14,028 bases of DNA. Origin: Methanobacterium sp. UBA353. Its GTDB lineage: Archaea; Methanobacteriota; Methanobacteria; Methanobacteriales; Methanobacteriaceae. A program made the translations under genes and the position numbers. The DNA is taken from NCBI GenBank assembly GCA_002496805.1, contig DALO01000016.1:128482-142509 (forward strand), given 5' to 3'. Every line of letters begins with the position of its first letter. Position 1 is the stretch's first letter. Below the pieces are notes generated by a model, which was given only the letters and a program-made list of their open reading frames with translations, had not been told where the DNA came from and searched no databases. Positions 9,112 to 14,028 of the stretch are shown here, piece after piece.

Positions 9112-10098
9112 ATGAAGATTTACTACGAAAAAGACGTGAATATGGATGTATTAAAGGATAAAACCATAGCCGTTATTGGATATGGCAGCCAAGGAATGGC
9201 ACAATCACGAAACATGGCAGAAAGTGGATTGGATATTATTGTTGGACTTCGCAAAGATGGTGATTCTTGGGAAACAGCCATTGAACATGATATGCCAGTT
9301 ATGACTGTTGAAGAAGCATCCAAAGAAGCTGATGTTATTCATATACTCATTCCTGATGAAATCCAAGCCCAAGTTTATGAAAAATCTATAAAACCCGGAA
9401 TTAATCAGGGCAACGCTATTAGCTTCTCCCACGGATACAATATTCATTTTCAGTACATAAAACCGCCGAAAAACGTTGATATAATCATGATAGCGCCTAA
9501 AGGACCTGGTTCCACTGTCCGTCAACAGTACTTAGATGGATTTGGTGTTCCTGGACTGGTGGCAGTGCAACAGGATTACACAGGTAATGCTCTGCAAGTT
9601 GCCCTAGCCATGGGCCAGGGAAGTGGTCTCACTCGAGCTGGAGTCCTGGAAACAACATTTAAAGAAGAAACTGAAACTGATCTTTTCGGTGAACAGGCCG
9701 TTCTGTGTGGGGGGGCCACTGAACTGATAAAAGCAGGGTTTCAAACCCTTGTTGAAGGTGGTTACCAGCCAGAAGTTGCTTACTTTGAAACTTGTCACGA
9801 ACTTAAACTGATTGTGGACCTGATCTATCAAAAAGGCTTTGCTGGTATGTGGAATGATGTGAGTAACACCGCTGAATTCGGAGGACTCAGCCGTAGAGAC
9901 AGGATTATAACCGAAGAATCTAGAAAGGAAATGAAACAAATACTGAAAGAGATTCAAACAGGCAAATTCGCCAAAGAATGGGCTCTTGAAAACCAAGCCG
10001 GGCGACCGCAGCTGAATCGTATGCGTGACATTGAAAATGAATTAGAAATTGAAAAGCAGGGAAAGAAGCTTCGCAAGCTTTGTGGTCTTGAAAAATAA
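9112..10098 (+). CDS. ilvC: Ketol-acid reductoisomerase, class I
   Basis: Isomerises and reduces acetolactate or acetohydroxybutyrate to the dihydroxy acids, between IlvBN and IlvD in the pathway. At 328 residues it is the short class I form. The N-terminal Rossmann domain has G-Y-G-S-Q-G (23-28) and the cofactor-specificity loop G-L-R-K-D-G-D-S-W (45-53). The C-terminal knotted domain has all metal and substrate residues: Asp190 and Glu194 in E-T-D-L-F-G-E-Q, Glu226 and Glu230 in F-E-T-C-H-E, Ser251 in V-S-N-T-A-E-F-G-G. The specificity loop carries Asp49 and Asp51 where small or Ser residues that hold the NADPH 2'-phosphate are usual. GAGGTGA upstream supports the start. Confidence 0.97.
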   Translation: MKIYYEKDVNMDVLKDKTIAVIGYGSQGMAQSRNMAESGLDIIVGLRKDGDSWETAIEHDMPVMTVEEASKEADVIHILIPDEIQAQVYEKSIKPGINQGNAISFSHGYNIHFQYIKPPKNVDIIMIAPKGPGSTVRQQYLDGFGVPGLVAVQQDYTGNALQVALAMGQGSGLTRAGVLETTFKEETETDLFGEQAVLCGGATELIKAGFQTLVEGGYQPEVAYFETCHELKLIVDLIYQKGFAGMWNDVSNTAEFGGLSRRDRIITEESRKEMKQILKEIQTGKFAKEWALENQAGRPQLNRMRDIENELEIEKQGKKLRKLCGLEK

Positions 10099-10099
10099 C

Positions 10100-10106
10100 T
10101 TTTTTT
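10100..10106 (+). terminator. U-tract after ilvC
   Basis: T7 run beginning two bases after the ilvC stop, followed by further T-rich sequence. It matches archaeal U-tract termination; an AAGCTT-CGC-AAGCTT inverted repeat (10066-10080) lies in the last codons of ilvC but is probably coding constraint. Confidence 0.4.
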
Positions 10107-10126
10107 CCTTGGATTTCTATATTTTT

Positions 10127-10177
10127 CTATAAAATCGTGGAATAGTATACAACTAAATTCCCAACCTAGCTGGTGAT
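10127..10177 (+). promoter_or_regulatory. Promoter and ribosome site of the marker 12 gene
   Basis: CTATAAAAT (10127-10135) is a good TATA-like box placing a transcript start near 10157, and GGTGAT (10172-10177) lies four bases before the ATG at 10182. This suggests transcription separate from ilvC. Confidence 0.5.
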
Positions 10178-10181
10178 CTAA

Positions 10182-11174
10182 ATGGTATTTGTGGGGATGG
10201 ACCATGGCACAACTGGTGTTTCTTTTACAATTTTGGAAGATAACACCACTCATTTTAAGATTGGAAGGGATGAACTCTCATCAGGAGATGTTTCTGCTCT
10301 AGCAGAACTATCAAAGAGGGTTGAAACAGAACACATTAAATTAATGGCTATCACCTATGCCATGGGGGATGGATTAACTAAGATAACACCCTTAAATAAG
10401 GTTAAAAATAGAGGCATTCTTTCAATTGAAGGTGCAGGGAAAGTTACAGGAGGAGGTACAGCTGTTTATGATGAAATTAGAAAATCAGATGTCCCCACTG
10501 TATTGATACCTGGTCTTCACCAAGGTACTCCTTCTATGGACCCTCTTTTTCGTGAAGCATATTCACATCATGCCAGTGCTGAAAAGGTTAGTATTTGCTA
10601 CAATGCCCATCTAAAAACTGGTTTTGAAAATTTTATTGTTTCAGATATTAGTTCGAACACTGTCAGCATTCTCCTTGAAAATGGAAGAATCAGAGGAGCA
10701 ATTGATGCTTGTTTAGGCTCTATGGGCATAATACATGGCCCTTTAGATTTAAAAATGATTCGTGACATAGATGACGGTATGCGAACTGCGAATGAGTGTT
10801 TCTCACGTGCAGGGGCAGTTAAAGTTGCAGAGATAGATGAGAAGGTGGCCAAGGCAAAGGAAGTTCTACTAAGAAAATACCAGGAAGGGGATCCTAAGGC
10901 TGAACTAGCCCTGAAAACAATGCTTATGACCATCACCATGGAAATTTATGGATTAGCAGGGATTGCACATAATGAAATTGAAGGTGTGGTGCTTACTGGC
11001 TCGGTGGGATCCATGAAAAATCCATTTGATTTTTTCGGTAAGCTTAAAGATGAAGTTGAAAACATTGGCGAAGTAGTAAAGATTCCCCCTACTTCTGGTT
11101 CGATTGGAAGTGCCCAGATTGCAAAGGCCGTTTATAAAGGTGCTAAAGACATACTTGGGATTAAAGTATTATAA
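10182..11174 (+). CDS. Methanogenesis marker protein 12
   Basis: I recognise this 330-residue protein as the methanogenesis marker 12 family, which is known only from methanogenic archaea and has no established biochemical function. The N-terminus V-G-M-D-H-G-T-T-G-V-S-F (4-15) resembles the phosphate-1 loop of the ASKHA (actin/hexokinase/Hsp70) ATPase fold, and L-T-G-S-V-G-S-M near the C-terminus resembles the adenosine loop, so an ATP-binding sugar-kinase-like fold is likely; that is inference from motifs. No signal peptide or membrane segment. It follows ilvC by 83 bases with its own promoter, and nothing links it to branched-chain amino acids. Family assignment is from memory of conserved segments; exact role unknown. 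Confidence 0.85.
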   Translation: MVFVGMDHGTTGVSFTILEDNTTHFKIGRDELSSGDVSALAELSKRVETEHIKLMAITYAMGDGLTKITPLNKVKNRGILSIEGAGKVTGGGTAVYDEIRKSDVPTVLIPGLHQGTPSMDPLFREAYSHHASAEKVSICYNAHLKTGFENFIVSDISSNTVSILLENGRIRGAIDACLGSMGIIHGPLDLKMIRDIDDGMRTANECFSRAGAVKVAEIDEKVAKAKEVLLRKYQEGDPKAELALKTMLMTITMEIYGLAGIAHNEIEGVVLTGSVGSMKNPFDFFGKLKDEVENIGEVVKIPPTSGSIGSAQIAKAVYKGAKDILGIKVL

Positions 11175-11228
11175 TCTATATTTAACTAATTTCGAGACTA
11201 ATAAATTAATAGCATTCTTTTAATTTTA

Positions 11229-11364
11229 TTCTACAGTTGAAAAATTCATGTCTGAATTATGTGAAAACCCCTGAAAATATTCTACAGTAGAACATTGTCT
11301 TCCAAACCAATGAGTTAATCTGAATTTAACCTTTCATTCTATGAAAAATTTTTCTACAGTAGAA
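11229..11364. repeat. Three copies of a 13-bp palindrome
   Basis: TTCTACAGTAGAA occurs exactly at 11280-11292 and 11352-11364, and with one change (TTCTACAGTTGAA) at 11229-11241. Each is a 6-bp inverted repeat about a single central base. Centres are 51 and 72 bases apart, near five and seven helical turns, so the sites would face the same side of the DNA. The one-base centre makes an RNA hairpin poor, and a dimeric protein site more likely. The surrounding 256-base gap (11175-11430) lies between two convergent genes and has no credible gene. Confidence 0.75.
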
Positions 11365-11430
11365 ATATGTAGCGCAATTTCAAAGACAAACACTGAACCG
11401 CAGGATAAGCATCATTCTATAAAAATTCGC

Positions 11431-11766
11431 TCATCCCCCACCATATCCAGGACCATCAGTATGATCAGATATCTCAGTGGGAGCTATTTTACGATAGTTT
11501 TTAGAGTGAATTATCTTATCCTTAATGGTAATCGTCTTTGATTTTTTAATGGGCTGTTCTTCTGGATCCAACAACACCAAATAATCAGAACGGTAAAAAA
11601 GACCAGTGGAATTAATTCGAATCCATGTCTCACTGTTTTTAGTGGATATTTTATCAACTATCCCCCTTGTTTTGGTTCCAACGTACTGGACAAAAGCCCC
11701 CTGTTCTATTATCCGGTTCCTATAATCCCGAGCAACCATCAAATCCCTCTTAACAATGAATTTCAT
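11431..11766 (-). CDS. DUF2098-like small conserved archaeal protein
   Basis: The 111-residue protein resembles the DUF2098 family, small proteins mainly of methanogens with no known function. Visible pattern: G-A-F-V-Q-Y-V-G-T-K-T-R-G-I-V-D-K-I (23-40), then W-I-R-I-N-S-T-G-L-F-Y-R-S-D-Y-L (47-62), which looks like a small beta-barrel; a basic stretch; and a glycine-rich end D-G-P-G-Y-G-G-G. Two starts are possible: the ATG at 11766, with a TATA box about 25 bases before it (leaderless), or the ATG at 11739, preceded by AGAGGGA. The first gives nine extra residues (MKFIVKRDL). It lies downstream of surE on the same strand, after a 288-base gap with a terminator-like hairpin. Confidence 0.75.
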   Translation of the reverse strand: MKFIVKRDLMVARDYRNRIIEQGAFVQYVGTKTRGIVDKISTKNSETWIRINSTGLFYRSDYLVLLDPEEQPIKKSKTITIKDKIIHSKNYRKIAPTEISDHTDGPGYGGG

Positions 11767-11787
11767 CTTTTTTAATAGTTAGATTTT

Positions 11788-11795
11788 TTTATAAA
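11788..11795 (-). promoter_or_regulatory. TATA box for a leaderless transcript
   Basis: TTTATAAA, itself palindromic, is centred about 25 bases upstream of the ATG at 11766 on the minus strand. That is the distance from TATA box to transcript start in archaea, and no Shine-Dalgarno sequence precedes this ATG, so the mRNA would begin at or next to the start codon. Confidence 0.5.
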
Positions 11796-11990
11796 TTGCT
11801 AATGATTATTCTTAGAAATAAATTTTAGGTGCTGGCCCTTTTATTTGTGATGTTTTTGCAGTGGAGAAAATTATTATTTTAAACAATTAATTCTAATGTT
11901 TAATTTTATAATTAGATATAAATAATTCTAATTTGAAATATTTTTATATTTCATAATACCGTTCCATTCATCATAAAAAAAGAAAACATG

Positions 11991-12012
11991 AAAAACTAAT
12001 TCTGCAAATTAG
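11991..12012 (-). terminator. Hairpin plus T-run after surE
   Basis: Read on the minus strand, CTAATT-TGCAG-AATTAG (12012 to 11996) is a perfect 6-bp stem with a five-base loop followed at once by TTTTT (11995-11991), about 43 bases past the surE stop. The stem is AT-rich and weak, but its place and the T-run fit a terminator. The rest of 11767-12054 is very AT-rich, with AATTCTAAT twice, and no gene. Confidence 0.5.
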
Positions 12013-12054
12013 GAATATATTAATAATATTCAAAAATTAGTTATTAAGATTTTA

Positions 12055-12831
12055 TTATTCCATCCATTCATTCATCAATTCCAAGGAAGAAGTAGCATCC
12101 AAAGAAATAGGAGTTAATGTGGCGCATCTTTCACGTTTCAAAGTGTGTACATCAGTACCTTTTTGGTCATCCTCCACAGGATCACCGTCAATCCAATAAT
12201 ATGGCCTTCCCCGAGGATCCAAGCGTTCTTTGATATGTATTCGGTACATTCTCTCACCCAACCTTGTGAGTCTGATCTTATCACTCTGGGGTTTAGAGGG
12301 AATGTTGAGATTTAAAAAATCAACCCCTTTAGGTAAACCTTTTTCCAGTATCATCCTAGCCACTCGTTCAGTTAGGTTTTCAGCATGTGAAAAATCAATA
12401 TCCACATGACCATCATGAAACTTGATATCACCACGAGTAACTTGTATGGAGACTGAAAGAGCGGGAATTCCATGAACTGCTGCCTCCATAGCAGCGCCTA
12501 TGGTTCCTGAAGTTGTAAATTCGGATTTACCCAGATTTTCCCCTATATTAATCCCAGAAATAACCAGATCTGGTTTTTTACGAGCTATTTGATAGATTCC
12601 TATGATCACTGCGTCAGTTGGGGTTCCAGAAACCATGTGGGCTTCCGTTCCATCAGCCATGTTTGTGCTGGTAACTCTAATTGGTTCAAAAAGAGTTAAA
12701 GCATGGCCAATTCCACTTTGTTGGGTGGCTGGTGCGACTACAATAGTTTTACCGAGATTTTTAGCAGCATTTTTTGCTGCCATTATCCCAGACGAGTTAA
12801 CTCCATCATCATTAGTAAGAAGAATGGTCAT
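12055..12831 (-). CDS. surE: 5'-nucleotidase SurE
   Basis: Metal-dependent nucleoside 5'-monophosphate phosphatase (SurE family, also acting on 3'-nucleotides and polyphosphate in some members), cytoplasmic. The 258-residue length is typical. Metal-site residues are all present: Asp8 and Asp9 in L-T-N-D-D-G-V, Ser39 in A-T-Q-Q-S-G, Asn95 in V-I-S-G-I-N-I-G-E-N. The G-T-P-T-D-A-V (69-75) and T-S-G-T-I-G-A-A-M-E-A segments are also family hallmarks. The start must be the ATG at 12831, since MTILLTNDDG begins the family. Its only good ribosome site, GAGGTGA, is unusually far away (19 bases). It is divergent from the nuclease-like gene at 12995. Confidence 0.96.
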   Translation of the reverse strand: MTILLTNDDGVNSSGIMAAKNAAKNLGKTIVVAPATQQSGIGHALTLFEPIRVTSTNMADGTEAHMVSGTPTDAVIIGIYQIARKKPDLVISGINIGENLGKSEFTTSGTIGAAMEAAVHGIPALSVSIQVTRGDIKFHDGHVDIDFSHAENLTERVARMILEKGLPKGVDFLNLNIPSKPQSDKIRLTRLGERMYRIHIKERLDPRGRPYYWIDGDPVEDDQKGTDVHTLKRERCATLTPISLDATSSLELMNEWME

Positions 12832-12837
12832 AAAGGC

Positions 12838-12857
12838 AGATTATATATCTTCACCTC
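12838..12857 (-). promoter_or_regulatory. Distant surE ribosome site with intervening hairpin
   Basis: On the minus strand GAGGTGA (12857-12851) is followed by AGAT-ATATA-ATCT (12850-12838), a 4-bp inverted repeat, and then by six bases (GCCTTT) to the ATG. Linear spacing is 19 bases; if the inverted repeat looped out it would be six, the usual value. An in-frame stop upstream excludes a longer SurE. Confidence 0.45.
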
Positions 12858-12891
12858 TAAATAGTTTGCGTGATTCTTTTTGATTACGTAT

Positions 12892-12926
<35 letters not shown>

Positions 12927-12994
12927 TAGTATAATGTTATAGATATTAAAATTATGATTTGGTGTTAAAACATCCCTTTTCGAAGGTGGGGTAA

Positions 12995-13813
12995 TTGGAT
13001 AAAAACAGATTAATAAATTTCATGGCAAGGGTAATGGAAGAATCTGGTTTCAAAGTCTACCGAAACTTTCAAACTTCCCGACACATCATAGACATATATG
13101 GAGTTCTTCCCACCGTTTTGGACGATATAGGGGTAGTGGTTTCATGTAAAAATTATGATGATAGATGGGAAGTTGGATTAGACGTTTTAAAAGAAATGGA
13201 AATGGTGGCAAAAACCCTTAAGGCTTCTAAAATAGTAGTCGTGACAACTTCTTACTTCACCAACAGCGCCATTAACTATGCGAGCCGTAGAAATATTAAA
13301 ACCATAGATAAAGATGGCTTAATGGTTTTAGCCAAGAAATTCTCAGCCCAGAAAAATGAATATAGTGGTGCTGAAGTATACGATCAGAGCGATGAATCTG
13401 ATGCAGAAGGAGTAACAGAAATATACAAACCCTCCTCAAAAACTTCTTCATCATTTCCCAAAACTTCTTCTACTCCATCTAGTTTTTTTAGTAGGGGAAA
13501 AGTTACTTTAAACAGGGCCAAAAGTAGAGGATCATTGTCTGAAACCCTTTCACTGCCAAACTCAGGAATAAAGCCCATACTCACTAATACCGTGTCTTTA
13601 ATTATTATCGTTTATTTGTTATCGTCATTATTAACTTATTTGATAGGAATGAATGCTGCCACATCCGGGATTTATAAAATACTAATCGCAGCAGTACTCT
13701 CATATGGATTGGTACTGGTTTCAGATCGGGATTTAAACACTATTCTGACCAAAGGCACCATTGTGTTCTTTGTGGTATTGGTGATCTATGTTCTGGTTAT
13801 TGTTTTCCTTTAA
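12995..13813 (+). CDS. Membrane-anchored Mrr-like nuclease-fold protein
   Basis: 272 residues. The N-terminal part (about 1-110) looks like a PD-(D/E)XK domain of the Mrr/restriction-endonuclease-like group: I-I-D-I-Y (Asp33), then V-V-V-S-C-K-N-Y (Lys52), an amphipathic stretch, and K-I-V-V-V-T-T-S-Y-F-T-N-S-A-I-N-Y-A, which matches the Mrr strand-helix that ends in 'A...N-I'. The usual Gln or Glu two residues before the Lys is Ser50. A Ser-rich, low-complexity linker follows (about 128-185), then three predicted membrane segments (about 199-217, 226-242, 254-272). The start is TTG at 12995, chosen because AAGGTG (12983-12988) is six bases before it; an internal ATG at 13022 is the alternative. 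No methylase or specificity gene is nearby, so this is unlikely to be a classical restriction enzyme. Function unknown. Confidence 0.8.
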   Translation: MDKNRLINFMARVMEESGFKVYRNFQTSRHIIDIYGVLPTVLDDIGVVVSCKNYDDRWEVGLDVLKEMEMVAKTLKASKIVVVTTSYFTNSAINYASRRNIKTIDKDGLMVLAKKFSAQKNEYSGAEVYDQSDESDAEGVTEIYKPSSKTSSSFPKTSSTPSSFFSRGKVTLNRAKSRGSLSETLSLPNSGIKPILTNTVSLIIIVYLLSSLLTYLIGMNAATSGIYKILIAAVLSYGLVLVSDRDLNTILTKGTIVFFVVLVIYVLVIVFL

Positions 13814-13840
13814 AAAATATAATTAGCCTTTGCAATAGAA

Positions 13841-13856
13841 AACAAATTATTTTGTT
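13841..13856 (+). terminator. Hairpin after the nuclease-like gene
   Basis: AACAAA-TTAT-TTTGTT is a perfect 6-bp inverted repeat with a four-base loop, 27 bases past the stop. No clean T-run follows, so a terminator role is uncertain. The rest of 13814-14004 shows no gene; it also holds AATCTC-C-GAGATT (13961-13973). Confidence 0.3.
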
Positions 13857-14004
13857 CTGAGCATTCCCCAGTACCTAGAAATATATGTCAAATAATTAAG
13901 AAACCTAATATTATTCTTAATCCAAAACAACTAGAATTTAATTTTATTATGACAACTTCTAATCTCCGAGATTGCCCGTGATAAATAGTGATGAAAATAT
14001 TGAG

Positions 14005-14028
14005 TGGGCCGGAGGAGATTCGAACTCC
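14005..14028 (-). tRNA. 3' end of a tRNA, cut by window edge
   Basis: Read on the minus strand the last 24 bases give most of a T stem and loop (GGAG-TTCGAAT-CTCCT), the 3' acceptor strand CCGGCCC and discriminator A at 14005. CCA is not encoded, as often in archaea. The 5' acceptor strand should be GGGCCGG. Pair 3-70 would be G-C, which argues against tRNA-Ala; the anticodon is outside the window, so the isotype cannot be given. Confidence 0.85.

Noticed and set aside
10066..10080. AAGCTT-CGC-AAGCTT hairpin at the ilvC end as terminator stem
   Set aside because: It encodes the conserved KLRKLCG tail of the protein and is about 20 bases from the T-run.
11229..11364. CRISPR array, including similarity to TTCTACTGT-type Cas12a repeats
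   Set aside because: Repeats are only 13 bases, gaps between them are unequal (38 and 59 bases), there are three copies, and no cas gene is present.
11341..11541. 66-codon plus-strand open frame
   Set aside because: No ribosome site, runs antisense into the DUF2098-like gene, and its sequence has no recognisable protein character.
12831..12855. Short GTG frame overlapping the surE start (GTG to TGA at ATGA) as a coupled leader
   Set aside because: Its GTG lies inside the Shine-Dalgarno itself and only eight codons result; chance is more likely.
13814..14028. Integrated element or attachment site beside the tRNA
   Set aside because: No integrase, no repeated tRNA 3' fragment in the window, and the neighbouring genes look chromosomal.

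Overview
The window looks like chromosomal DNA from a mesophilic methanogenic archaeon of the Methanobacteriales (Methanobacterium-like). The evidence is a methanogenesis marker 12 gene, a short class I ketol-acid reductoisomerase and ER/archaeal-type (Ser-His) signal peptidase, Shine-Dalgarno sites of the GAGGTGA type, TTTAWATA-like boxes upstream of genes, and AT-rich intergenic DNA. From memory, the order ilvD - signal peptidase - argS - argF - purD - ilvB - ilvN - ilvC is also found in Methanothermobacter; I could not verify this here.

Layout: 1-1439 is ilvD, cut at its 5' end by the window edge, overlapping by one base a type I signal peptidase (1439-1933), followed by argS (2015-3709), all on +. 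argF (3776-4678) and purD (5084-6394) lie on -, with a 405-base AT-rich gap between them. A divergent promoter region (6395-6633) separates purD from ilvB (6634-8370), which abuts ilvN (8371-8871). After 240 bases with its own promoter comes ilvC (9112-10098), then the methanogenesis marker 12 gene (10182-11174). A convergent gap holds three copies of a 13-bp palindrome (11229-11364). On - follow a small DUF2098-like gene (11431-11766) and surE (12055-12831). On + is a membrane-anchored Mrr-like nuclease-fold protein (12995-13813). The last 24 bases are the 3' end of a tRNA on -.

Function: IlvB/IlvN, IlvC and IlvD are three consecutive steps of valine/isoleucine synthesis, so the window holds that pathway up to the 2-oxo acids. 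argF serves arginine synthesis, purD purine synthesis and argS charges tRNA-Arg. This is mostly ordinary housekeeping DNA with no mobile element, CRISPR array or toxin/defence island. The points worth a second look are the phased palindromes between two convergent genes, the nuclease-fold protein with three membrane segments and a Ser in place of the usual Gln/Glu, an acidic cofactor loop in the ketol-acid reductoisomerase, and several regulatory-looking inverted repeats.
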